The notes beneath the pieces were generated by a model that saw only the letters and a program-made list of their open reading frames with translations, searched no databases and had not been told where the DNA came from. Both the position numbers and the translations under genes were made by a program. DNA of 64,000 nucleotides, taken from positions 62,001-126,000 of the forward strand of contig KQ964261.1 of NCBI GenBank assembly GCA_001566295.1. Reading direction: 5' to 3'. Below are positions 1 through 9,568 of this stretch, piece by piece; the first letter of the stretch is position 1, and each line of letters starts with the position of its first letter. The DNA is from Microdochium bolleyi. Lineage: Eukaryota > Ascomycota > Sordariomycetes > Xylariales > Microdochiaceae.

Positions 1-189
1 GACGGCATGCGTTACGGCTTCGGCACAGAGGTCGGCATCAGCACAAACAAGATCCACTCCAGAGGCCCTGTAGGACTCGAGGGTTTGATGATCTACAAGT
101 ACCAGATCCGTGGCAACGGGCACATAACGGCGGTATATGGCGAGGGAAAGGGTCAGAAGAGATTCAAGCACGAGAAGTTGCCCTTATAA
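1..189 (+). CDS. PRO2: gamma-glutamyl phosphate reductase (glutamate-5-semialdehyde dehydrogenase), C-terminal end only
   Basis: The frame is open from base 1 to the TAA at 187-189, giving the last 62 residues of a protein that starts outside the window. The motifs EVGISTNKIHSRGPVGLEGL and YKYQIRGNGH match the conserved C-terminal tail of ProA/Pro2 proteins. This enzyme reduces gamma-glutamyl phosphate to glutamate-5-semialdehyde with NADPH, the second step of proline synthesis in the cytosol. The catalytic cysteine and the Rossmann region lie upstream of the window, so activity cannot be judged. The fragment ends in a lysine-rich tail (GKGQKRFKHEKLPL). Identification rests on the tail motif alone but is fairly secure; another aldehyde dehydrogenase would not carry the HSRGPVGLEGL segment. 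Confidence 0.85.
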   Translation, partial: DGMRYGFGTEVGISTNKIHSRGPVGLEGLMIYKYQIRGNGHITAVYGEGKGQKRFKHEKLPL

Positions 190-1112
190 GTTTATACGCT
201 TCTGGAAGATCGGCGGATCAATGCTCAGCACGTTGTATCTCTTCTGAAGAACCGAAAAGTGATATAGATAGTCCATCAGCGCAAGGCCCCTGGCTGAAGT
301 ATTCCCGATCGAACTTATAGAGGCTGATATATCGATGCCATCGGCCTATATTCAATGACCACCAGGTCCTCAAGATACTGCCATCGAAAAACAGAGTGCG
401 ATCCAACTGGAGAGTCAGTTCATCCAGCGCCCGCGGTTGTTGGGTTTCAATAACCTATACTAGAAACATACATCCAAGTCCAAGCATGATTCGGGAAACC
501 AAGATTGTGTGACGCTCTGAAACTTGAGAACATGGTGATGGCACGCGAACTTTCCGAGCCTCGATGCTCACTGGTCAGGATCTCGCACTTCCCTACCATC
601 GTCTTCGCGCATGCGGAAGTGGAATCTGCGGGGTGATTGCCGATAAGACGCCACCGTCAAGTGGGATGCAATCATCACTGACCGCCCCACCTTGAGGCAG
701 GCAAGCCCGAGAACCCCGTCGGCCGCGGATCGCACCTGGCAGTGACAGTGCAGACTTCCCTCCGCCGCCTCGACTGCATTGTCGCCTTCACGATCACGCT
801 ACACACGCGACACACGACTTGCTGCCAAAGGGACGCGCTGCTCTTGTGCACCGTCCTTCTCTCCTACTATTCCTCCTTTCTACCATCGCACCGGCCCAGT
901 CTGAGTCCTGACTCCCCGGGCACTCCGACGATTCTTCAGCCACCCCCTCGCAGCCTAAAGTGGCGACGACGACTTTGTGACTGAGCCCGACTGCTGCAAA
1001 CGTCCACCGCCAAAACCACTACGTCTCCCCGGAAGACTTCTGCCCTTCCTCGAGTTTCCGATCACCAGCGATATCGATCGACTTCACACAGCCTCTTCAG
1101 GCACCCGTCACG
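190..1112. other. intergenic: PRO2 3' flank and UBC12 promoter/leader
   Basis: No gene is supported here. The first half is the 3' flank of PRO2. From about 740 onward the + strand becomes rich in C and T, as expected for the leader of UBC12, whose ATG is at 1113. Short open frames in this stretch show no recognisable motif. Confidence 0.5.
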
Positions 1113-1884
1113 ATGTTAAAGATATGGTCGATGGTACGGAGACCCGGCTGCTAACACCACCCTTTGCTTTTATGGCATGACCCACCGCTCACGAAGAGAA
1201 GCACTGACTAACTCTCGATTTCTCCCGTATAACAGAAGAAAGAGCAGCAAAAGGCTGATAATGCCGACGCAGCTGGAGGAAAGAAGAAGAAGGTGACTGC
1301 AGCGCAGCTCCGTGTTCAGAAGGGTATGTGAGAACTCCGTTTGGGCAGAGAGACTCGTTCACATATCGTGGCAGCCTCTCCACTTGCTCCCGACGCGGAT
1401 TTACTGACGTATCTTCCTTGCACTTTCAGATCTCTCTGAGTTGTCACTGGGCTCAACGATGAAGACCGAGTTCCCGGACCCCGACGACATCCTCAATTTC
1501 GTTCTCGAGATCAAGCCCGACGAGGGTATGTACCAGGGAGGCTGCTTCACATTCACATTCGCGATGAGCGCCAACTACCCCCACGAGCCGCCGAAGGTTC
1601 GATGCCAGCAGAAGATCTACCACCCGAACATCGACCTCGAGGGCAAAGTCTGCCTCAATATTCTCCGCGAAGACTGGAAGCCTGTGCTCAATCTGAACGC
1701 CGTCATCGTCGGCCTGCAGTTCCTTTTCCTCGAGCCAAACGCTAGCGACCCTCTGAACAAGGAGGCGGCCGAAGACCTTCGCTCGAGCCGCGACCAGTTC
1801 AAGCGAAATGTGCGCACCACGATGAACGGGGGTTCCATACGGGGTGAGCGGTACGATGTCGTCTTGATGAGTGCGAAGAATTAG
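1113..1884 (+). CDS. UBC12: NEDD8-conjugating enzyme E2 (Ubc12), three exons
   Basis: Exons are 1113-1133, 1236-1323 and 1430-1884, giving 187 residues. Exon 1 encodes only MLKIWSM, matching the short N-terminal docking peptide of Ubc12; exon 2 encodes a lysine-rich linker (GGKKKKVTAAQLRVQK). Both introns are GT-AG (GTACGG...AACAG and GTATGT...TTTCAG) and splicing keeps the frame. The UBC fold follows with YPHEPPKV, the HPN motif (KIYHPNIDLEGKVCLNI) and LFLEPNASDPLNKEAA. The catalytic cysteine is C111, in GKVC. Ubc12 accepts NEDD8/Rub1 from the Uba3-Ula1 E1 and passes it to cullins, activating SCF-type ubiquitin ligases. Length and motifs are normal for the family. The start is fixed by the conserved MLK peptide. 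Confidence 0.95.
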
Positions 1885-3570
1885 AAATATCTTCACCAAT
1901 CGAGTCGTCCTGCTCCATTCGCTCCGCGGTTCAGACAGCTTCAATAGATACCCTTCGCCTCCGCTCTCGCCGAAGCCGGCCTCGCCTCAGTCGTTTCCAT
2001 TCTAGAGACCAGCCTTCAATGCGTCGCTCTAGCGCAAGGCACCCCAGGCTGTAGGCATTAGCCCACTATCCACGTGGAGGGAGCAGAGCCAATTCCGGGG
2101 CTTGCCAGGTATAGAACAACACCACACAATCCTTCTAGAAGGTTGAAATCCTTGTCAGACCCTGAACAAGGATCTGTCAACGGTCAGGCCTGCATATTCA
2201 CAAGATGGCGTGCCTGGGATTCGTCGATAACCAGGGGAGGTTATGAGACGGCTCATTCCTCAGCCGCATGGTGCAGGGCTTTCCTCCGCAATGAAGAGGA
2301 CAAACTCCGTGCCCTCCGGTTCTTTTGTCACTGTTTTTAGAAAGACATATAGAGTTGTCTCAGTGCCTTGCCTGGTCCATAGCATAGGTAGAGAGCATAC
2401 GTAGTAGCCTGTAAGCATGAAAGGGTTTCATACAGTGATTGGCAAGGCCTCTTTTGCAACTGTGGTAGCTAAAGCAGCGTGCCTCCATGACTTCCTTTAT
2501 GGTACTATACACGGAGGAATACATCGATCTTGGACAACTGCATGATCTGGCGTCTCAATGCAGAGAGTTGCTCACTGACCGATGTCGCCATGGAGACCGT
2601 TGATGTGTGGACACAGAGACACGCCAAGATGAGCTTGAGCGGGAGTAATATGCTCCGTGTACATGTATCCGGGGAGACAAGGGCAGCCTCCGGGCACGAG
2701 GATCGAAGCCCAATCGAACCAGGCTCGTCAGGCACAAGACGGTCTGCCATCGACCAGTCGGAGAGCACAACACTGACCCCGGATTCTTGGCGATGACTCC
2801 GTCAGGTACTGAGGCTTCACAGCCGTCACGGCAGTCATGGCAGGGTGCTTGACATCACCTCACCCTGTCTCGCCTGCCTTGGCCATTTGGAGCCTCGAAG
2901 CCCGGAAAGCCTGATGATCGTGGTGGGCACTTTGTCGAGCAGCTAGCCCAGTGACGAATCAGAACGTAGGCAGGAGGGAAAAGTGGTCCGGGGAGAAGGG
3001 TCAGCTCCGGCATCGCACATGGTTGTGGGCCTTGTCCGCCGAGGGCGGCGGGCGGCGAGGCACAGAGCGGAGCGGACTAGACCCCTGGCCTGAGGTCTGG
3101 GGAGCTGGACCGACCACCAGAGTTCCCACTTGTGGCCTCACGACCCAGCATGTGGAACGGGGTGAACCTGGGGGCTCCGGCGCAGCCAACCACAGCGTGC
3201 ACACAGCACTCCGCCGAAGTCGCTGCGGGTAAGTGCTCCAGGTGTGTCGTTGCCAGCGGCGGGGCTCACCGGTGTAAGCTCGCGAGTGATCGCCGGCGGC
3301 CGGAGCGCTCCCCTCTGGCTAGCTCAACTTTTTGGCTTCTGCCCACTTGACTCGACACAAGACAAGCTGCTGCAATCCAGGGAGGTCCCCAAGCAACGAG
3401 TACATAACACAAACGCCTCCCGCTCCTGCCTCCATTGAGCTTCTCTTCTCGCTCCTCATTCCTCATCTCCTCTCTTCCTCCCTCCCCAACCATAAGGGTC
3501 TCAAAGAGCACACACTATCATCATTGTGCCCAATCTCCCCGTCTCTCTCCCACACATACACACAGTCACA
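1885..3570. other. intergenic: UBC12 3' flank and ILV5 upstream region
   Basis: No coding region is supported; open frames up to 93 codons have no motif. About 3430-3570 is a strong C/T tract on the + strand just before the ILV5 start at 3571, typical of highly expressed fungal genes. A possible CPC1/Gcn4-type site is listed separately at 3348-3354. Confidence 0.5.
3348..3354 (+). promoter_or_regulatory. possible CPC1/Gcn4-type site (TGACTCG) upstream of ILV5
   Basis: TGACTCG differs by one base from the TGACTCA consensus bound by Gcn4/CPC1 regulators of amino-acid biosynthesis. It lies about 220 nt before the ILV5 start codon. ILV5 genes are known targets of general amino-acid control, so the position is sensible, but a 7-mer with one mismatch occurs often by chance. 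Confidence 0.3.
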
Positions 3571-5277
3571 ATGGCCTCAAGAGGTTTCTCCAAGGCTCTC
3601 CGCAGCCAGGCTGCCCGCCAATTGGCCGCCCCCGCCCAGCGCCGCACCTTCGTCGCTGTTGCCGGTGCTGCCGCCCGCGCCACGGCCACCAAGCAGGTCC
3701 GCCCTGCCCTCGCTGGCTACCAGCAGGTCCGCGGTGTCAAGACTATCGACTTCGCCGGTGTCCCCGAGCAGGTTTACGGTAAGTTCTGACACTTTACACC
3801 ATGCCAATGGCTCCGGCACTGCATCGTGTCCCGGCACATTGTGCTCGTGTTCCGCGATGACGTTCGTCCCCACTTCATTGGTTAATTGGCTGACAATTAT
3901 GTGTTTTCCAATCTACAGAGCGTTCCGACTGGCCTAAGGAGAAGCTCCTTGTAAGTTTTGCCCCTTTCGATCCATTCCAATCACACCAATCGAGTCGATT
4001 GTGCCATCCGCTCTAGCTTGCCTGGCCCTCAGTGGCCCGGCGAACGAGAGCGATCGGATCCCCGACCATCGGCGGCTGAACACATATCCACGGAGCTGAA
4101 CAACAACTAATACCTCTTTTTTCCCGCCCCACAGGAGTACTTCAAGGACGACACCCTCGCCCTCATCGGCTACGGTTCGCAGGGTCACGGCCAGGGCCTC
4201 AACCTCCGCGACAACGGCCTCAACGTCATCATTGGTGTCCGCAAGAACGGCCAGTCCTGGAAGGATGCCCAGCAGGATGGCTGGGTCCCCGGCAAGAACC
4301 TCTTCGAGGTCGACGAGGCCATCTCCAAGGGTACCATCGTCATGAACCTTCTCTCCGATGCCGCCCAGAGCGAGACCTGGCCCGCCATCAAGCCCCAGAT
4401 CACCAAGGGCAAGGTAAGCGGCTCCCACATCCCCTTTCCCCTGGGCCCGATTTCCTCCTTTGAGGCTCCGCCGCCCCTCCAATAGTCTGGGACTTGTCTC
4501 CACCGAGGCCTGAACCATCGACTCTCAATCTGTCTGTTACGTCAAGATACAGTCCGTGCTGACTCAATTGGTTCTCCACAGACTCTCTACTTCTCCCACG
4601 GCTTCTCCCCCGTCTTCAAGGATGTCACCGGCGTTGAGGTCCCCACCGATGTCGATGTCATCCTCTGCGCCCCCAAGGGTTCCGGCCGCACTGTCCGCTC
4701 CCTCTTCCGTGAGGGCCGCGGCATCAACTCGTCGTACGCCGTCTACCAGGACGTCACCGGCAAGGCCGAGGAGAAGGCCCAGGCCCTCGGTGTCGCCATC
4801 GGCTCCGGCTACCTCTACAAGACCACCTTCGAGAAGGAGGTCCACTCTGACCTCTACGGTGAGCGTGGCTGCCTGATGGGTGGCATCCACGGCATGTTCC
4901 TCGCCCAGTACGAGGTCCTCCGCGAGCGCGGCCACTCCCCCAGCGAGGCCTTCAACGAGACCGTTGAGGAGGCTACCCAGTCTCTGTACCCCCTGATCGG
5001 TGCCAACGGCATGGACTGGATGTACGAGGCCTGCTCCACCACCGCCCGCCGCGGTGCCCTCGACTGGTCCCCCCGCTTCAAGGATGCCCTCAAGCCCGTC
5101 TTCAACGACCTGTACAACGCTGTTGAGGACGGCACCGAGACCAAGCGCTCCCTCGACTACAACAGCCAGCCCGACTACCGCCAGAAGTTCGAGGCCGAGA
5201 TGGAGGAGATCCGCAACCTCGAGATCTGGAGAGCCGGCAAGGCCGTCCGCTCTCTCCGCCCCGAGAACCAGAAGTAA
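3571..5277 (+). CDS. ILV5: ketol-acid reductoisomerase, mitochondrial, four exons
   Basis: Exons are 3571-3778, 3919-3950, 4135-4413 and 4582-5277; three GT-AG introns of 140, 184 and 168 nt. The product has 404 residues, close to yeast Ilv5. The first 50 or so residues are rich in Ala, Arg and Ser with no acidic residues near the start, a mitochondrial presequence. The NADPH-binding Rossmann loop GYGSQGHGQG is at residues 92-101. The C-terminal knotted domain follows in exon 4, with the metal-binding region around LYGERGCLMGGIHGMF and the helix carrying NETVEEATQSL. The enzyme isomerises and reduces acetolactate or acetohydroxybutyrate in valine and isoleucine synthesis in the mitochondrial matrix. 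In yeast Ilv5 also packages mtDNA; that role cannot be judged here. Codon use is strongly C-ending, suggesting high expression. A TGACTCA string at 4560 is the branch-point region of intron 3, not a promoter site. Confidence 0.97.
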
Positions 5278-6388
5278 GCGCTTTACTCTGGATCTAGGTG
5301 GTGGTGAGCGAACTGTGCTTTTGTAATTTTTCACGGCGACTTCCCTTTGTCTGATCACTTGGGTTTCATAATGACGGTTTCACGTTACAAGGAGTTTTGA
5401 GAGACGGCATCAAAAAAGCTTTCTATCGAGGATGAAGGATGAAAATCATGGTAGATGGCAATGATTGTATTGTATACAGGATATCCCCATAGTCATGCTA
5501 CATGAGAGCAGGAACCAAAAATCAAGATGGGCGAACAAGAAAACACCCAGTTACTTCAAAATACGCTCGTTTTCTGCCCTGTTTTGTGAGATATTGGGTG
5601 CATGAATGAGGAGCATATGAAGCTCTCACCACTACGTTTGCGACGATCACGAAATTGATTTGTGTGGGTGAGCTCGCCAAAAAGATTTTGTGGAGAATGT
5701 CTTCCCCGCGGCTCCGATGCCGCACACGAGGTAAGCTTAGGATGAAGGTCCGACATTCTGGCGCGCATCATTGGGGGTCCCACGTTTAACGTACGCCAAT
5801 GCCTCGACTCGAACATATCCCAGTTCTGGGCACTCCTCGATTTGGTCCAACAGCTTCACCAGAACGCAACAACGTTGGCAGGGATATCAATCTGCATAAA
5901 CGCTACTGACGCCCTATGCACGTCTACATAACATCAAGTTCGCTTTTCACTATTGGCAAGCAGTGTCTTTGCTACACCACCGAGAACTCTTCATCTACAC
6001 CATCGAGATAGCATGTCGCACGTGTCATGCAGCTGCGCAAGCTGGAGATATAGATCAACGCAAAGCAGCAGGTTTGGTGATGCTCCATGCATTGTATGAG
6101 TACTGCGACTTCTTCCACTTGAGATGATATCCCCAACATAGGAAAGTACGCGTAAGTGTACTTCGAGATGATTGGACACTACGAGCCGTCTTTATACAGT
6201 CATGTGCATTATCCCTGTCGCAGCTGAGAAGCTGCCTGCCAGTCTGTTGTGTCAGCTGACCTGCGCTGAGATGGAAGGCAACCCAAAGCCTTGCGACGAC
6301 TGCTGCGCGAGTGCATTTGGGAAATTCCCCGAAGCTACAAGGCGACCGTTCACAACAACACAGCCAGTGATGGAGTAACTGTATCGCC
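5278..6388. other. intergenic: ILV5 3' flank and upstream region of the NLR gene
   Basis: No gene is supported. The stretch is more A/T-rich than the flanking genes. One ATG-initiated frame at 6172-6378 (68 codons) ends 10 nt before the NLR start codon at 6389 and could act as an upstream ORF if transcribed, but it has no recognisable motif. Confidence 0.45.
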
Positions 6389-9300
6389 ATGGCTGCGCGG
6401 CAGTCTTCTCAGCATCATTCATCCCGCTATCTCGATCCCGATATCTACCATGTAGTATGGGTGGCGCCGCTCGAGATCGAGGCTCGGGCTGCTCTAGCCA
6501 TACTGGACGAGAGGCATCGCGGTCAATTCAAAGCCACGCACGGGACGGACTATATCTACAAGGCCGGCCGAGTTGGGGACCACAACGTCGTCATCGCCAC
6601 CTTTCCTGCTGGCCATGTGTACGGCACCAACTCGGCCGCGGCCCTGGCCAGCCAGATCAAGACCGTATTTCCCAACATCCGCTTCGCCCTTCTCGTTGGT
6701 GTTGCCGCTGGTCTGCCCAGCGCGGCCCGCGACATCCGTCTAGGCGATGTTCTCGTCGCGATGAGCCAGAATGACTGCCCGGCTGTTGTCGACTATGAGC
6801 TGGGCAGGGAGCTGGAGGGGGGGTTCCAACCACTTCGACAGGGACATGTATTGGCAGCCGTGCCGTCTCTACTCGGATCTGCCATGGGGAGCTTGCGACT
6901 GGAGAGGGCCGAGGCCATGGCTTTCATGCTCGACTGCTACGAGCAGGCATTCCGGACGACTTCCGAGTTCGTTGACCCTGGACTGGATAGCGACGTCTTG
7001 TTGCGTCGAGGAGCAGATGGAGCAAAGCAAGTCGCAGAGCGACATCAACGCAACAAATTCGAGCGCACGAGAGTTTGGTACGGCACCATAGGTTCTGGTA
7101 ACCGCCTATTGAGGAATGCAACCATCAGGGATCAGCTCAGAGACAGATACAACCTGATCGGGCTTGAGATGGAAGCTGCTGGCATAATGAATCATCTCCC
7201 CACCGGCGTCATCAGAGGTGTATGCGACTATGGCGACCACAGGAAGAACAAAGAGTGGCAGCCATATGCTGCAGCCATGGCAGTCTCTTACGCAAAGACC
7301 CTCTTGGCTCAGATTCCTTCACACTCGGCCTCATGTCACGACTCGCCTACATATCTTCCGTTTGAACGGTCCCACCAAAATCTGCCACTCAATACGCGCG
7401 AGGTACCAACCGACCTACACCTACCTGGCGTGGTTGGAACTCCTCGAGAAGGAAAAGTCACTCTTGCAGAGTGCTTGCGGTCACTACAATTTCATGAGTT
7501 CGCCTCACGGGCTACAGCCATCATCGATCCGGCGCCACGCACTTGTCAGTGGATTGAAGAGGATGCCAGATTTGTGGAATGGGTCAACGCCCATGATACA
7601 ATGGTAAAACGTCCTCTGCTGTGGATCAAAGGCAAGCCTGGCGCTGGGAAGTCGACCATAGCAAAGTACCTGGCAAGAAGCCTTGCCTCTACCCACCGTG
7701 TTGCCAAGTTCTTCTTTGATTGCCGAGGTGATACTCTTCAAAAGTCACCGTTGGGAATGCTGAGGTCTTTGGTATTTCACCTGGCTCGGGATGGAGGTGT
7801 CGCTGCAGAAAAGCTGTTAGCTCTCGGCGCCGAGAAAGTGGCATTGGTGCCTGATACTACAGCCATGCCAGAGTGGGGAGAAGAAGAGTTGAGGTCTCTA
7901 CTTATGGATCTCAGCAGTGATGGCTTGCTAGGACCGACGGTGCTCTTGATCGATGGTCTGGACGAATGCCAACACAGGGACTCGGAAGCAGCACAATCGA
8001 GCCAGCGCGACATCGTTCATTTCTTCCATGATCTATTGGAGACATCCAGTATTGCAAATACGTCCTTGCGTGTCTGCATCACCAGTCGGTCATCATTGAA
8101 AGTGGGGTTCAGCCCATATGAGATCGTCCTTGATCAAGATAACGGTCAGGATTTGGAGATGTTCATCACTTTACAACTGCAGCGACACATTCAAGTCTCT
8201 GATGCCCACTTAGATGGGCTGAAGACCAAGATCTTGTATAGGTCGCGCGGCATCTTCCTCTGGGTCAAGCTTGTGCTCGACAAATTGCTGCCAGCTATCG
8301 ATGATGGCCGTCCCTTACACCATATCTTACAGGAATTGAGTGCCATTCCGACTGAACTGGTCGATATATACCGGCAGATCGTTGGCAAGGCCATCCTGCT
8401 CAACCCAAAGGACAAGGCTACAACTGCCAGGTTCTTCCATTGGGTTATCTTTGGTGCACGCCCGACACGACTGAGAGAATGGTACAGCATCTTGGGTCTT
8501 ATTCAAGACGAATCATTTGCCTCTCTGAAGTCCTGGCAGGAAAGTATTAATTGTCCCACCACCGACGTTCAGCTGGAGGACCAGATTAGGCATATCTCGA
8601 TGGGTCTTGTTGAAGTCAGTTCACCCAGCAGAAGCCTCGCCTCCGATACCGACTCAGTTGAGGCAGGACCAGGTTCTATGATATCAGACATGGGCGAGAC
8701 ACGGGTCGTCCGTGTCATTCATTCTTCTGTCGCCGACTTCATGCTGTCTGAAGGGTTTAACATAATTTACGAGAAAGTGCTGCCGACCGAAGACATCACC
8801 GCAACCGGGCACATGACTATCATTCAAAGTTGTCTCAGATACATCTCGACTGAAGAGCTTGCACGCTTGATTGCGGTACGGCGCAACCACCTTCTTCTCG
8901 AATCTCTCGAGCCAAACGCTGATGGAAGCATTTACCGGGAACCATCAGTCTATAGTTTCCAGTCTGCTGCCTCGTCGAGCAGAGAAGTCGCGTCCAAATC
9001 AAGAAGATCATCACAGCGTGATGAAAGATCATCCCGATCCCCAAGCCCGACTTTTATTGTGGGGGCCCATCCCAAGCAGCCGCTGGGGCCTGCTCAATTT
9101 CGATCAACGCTAGACACTCTGTCACAGGCTTCCGACTACCGAATCACAAACATCTGGAGATATTTGGTGCAACAGAAACAGATCGGGGCGGATGCGCGCA
9201 CAAGTTTGTGGTCAAATCTGGGTTACATCAATGAAGTGCAGGAAGGTAACGAGCGCGGCTCCCAGGATCAACAGGCACTTAGCGACAAGAGTAAGAGCCT

Positions 9301-9568
9301 CAGTATCGTTCACTCTCCCAGCGACAAAACTCGAATCCTCGGATTTGGGGATATCACCGCGTTGTTGGAGTATGCCAAGTTCACCATCTTCGAGCATTTC
9401 AACAACCGCGAATTGCTACAACACCATAGTGCCGAGATGACGCGGGGCTTAAGAGCGCACTGGGAGTTGATTGTTCTCCTACGAGATGACCTGAAGCGGG
9501 GTGTGAGTCTCACGCAGTATTGTCTCGCGAATCACTATGAGGACCTCTTCGAAGCAGCTCTCGAATAG
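6389..9568 (+). CDS. NLR-like protein: PNP_UDP-type nucleoside phosphorylase domain plus NACHT NTPase, ended by an in-frame TAG
   Basis: This intronless frame encodes 1059 residues. Residues about 20-310 form a nucleoside-phosphorylase-like domain: VVWVAPLEIEA near the start, GVAAGLPSAARDIRLGDV, the substrate-site motif GLEMEAAGIM, and IRGVCDYGDHRKNKEWQPYA. A NACHT domain follows, with Walker A GKPGAGKST at 415-423 and Walker B VLLIDGLDEC at 518-527. Helical winged-helix-like sequence fills the rest, with a Ser/Arg-rich segment near residues 855-895. In fungi such PNP-NACHT proteins are NOD-like receptors linked to non-self recognition and regulated cell death. The TAG at 9566-9568 ends the frame, yet the same frame continues downstream into ankyrin repeats (next entry). 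The protein is therefore either a truncated receptor lacking its sensor repeats, a null allele, or the product of a gene with an unseen intron. The ATG is the first in frame and precedes the domain by about 20 residues. Confidence 0.85.
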   Translation: MAARQSSQHHSSRYLDPDIYHVVWVAPLEIEARAALAILDERHRGQFKATHGTDYIYKAGRVGDHNVVIATFPAGHVYGTNSAAALASQIKTVFPNIRFALLVGVAAGLPSAARDIRLGDVLVAMSQNDCPAVVDYELGRELEGGFQPLRQGHVLAAVPSLLGSAMGSLRLERAEAMAFMLDCYEQAFRTTSEFVDPGLDSDVLLRRGADGAKQVAERHQRNKFERTRVWYGTIGSGNRLLRNATIRDQLRDRYNLIGLEMEAAGIMNHLPTGVIRGVCDYGDHRKNKEWQPYAAAMAVSYAKTLLAQIPSHSASCHDSPTYLPFERSHQNLPLNTREVPTDLHLPGVVGTPREGKVTLAECLRSLQFHEFASRATAIIDPAPRTCQWIEEDARFVEWVNAHDTMVKRPLLWIKGKPGAGKSTIAKYLARSLASTHRVAKFFFDCRGDTLQKSPLGMLRSLVFHLARDGGVAAEKLLALGAEKVALVPDTTAMPEWGEEELRSLLMDLSSDGLLGPTVLLIDGLDECQHRDSEAAQSSQRDIVHFFHDLLETSSIANTSLRVCITSRSSLKVGFSPYEIVLDQDNGQDLEMFITLQLQRHIQVSDAHLDGLKTKILYRSRGIFLWVKLVLDKLLPAIDDGRPLHHILQELSAIPTELVDIYRQIVGKAILLNPKDKATTARFFHWVIFGARPTRLREWYSILGLIQDESFASLKSWQESINCPTTDVQLEDQIRHISMGLVEVSSPSRSLASDTDSVEAGPGSMISDMGETRVVRVIHSSVADFMLSEGFNIIYEKVLPTEDITATGHMTIIQSCLRYISTEELARLIAVRRNHLLLESLEPNADGSIYREPSVYSFQSAASSSREVASKSRRSSQRDERSSRSPSPTFIVGAHPKQPLGPAQFRSTLDTLSQASDYRITNIWRYLVQQKQIGADARTSLWSNLGYINEVQEGNERGSQDQQALSDKSKSLSIVHSPSDKTRILGFGDITALLEYAKFTIFEHFNNRELLQHHSAEMTRGLRAHWELIVLLRDDLKRGVSLTQYCLANHYEDLFEAALE

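Noticed and set aside
4560..4566. Perfect TGACTCA (Gcn4/CPC1) string near ILV5 coding sequence
   Set aside because: It lies in intron 3 about 16 nt before the acceptor and contains the CTGAC branch-point core, so splicing explains it.
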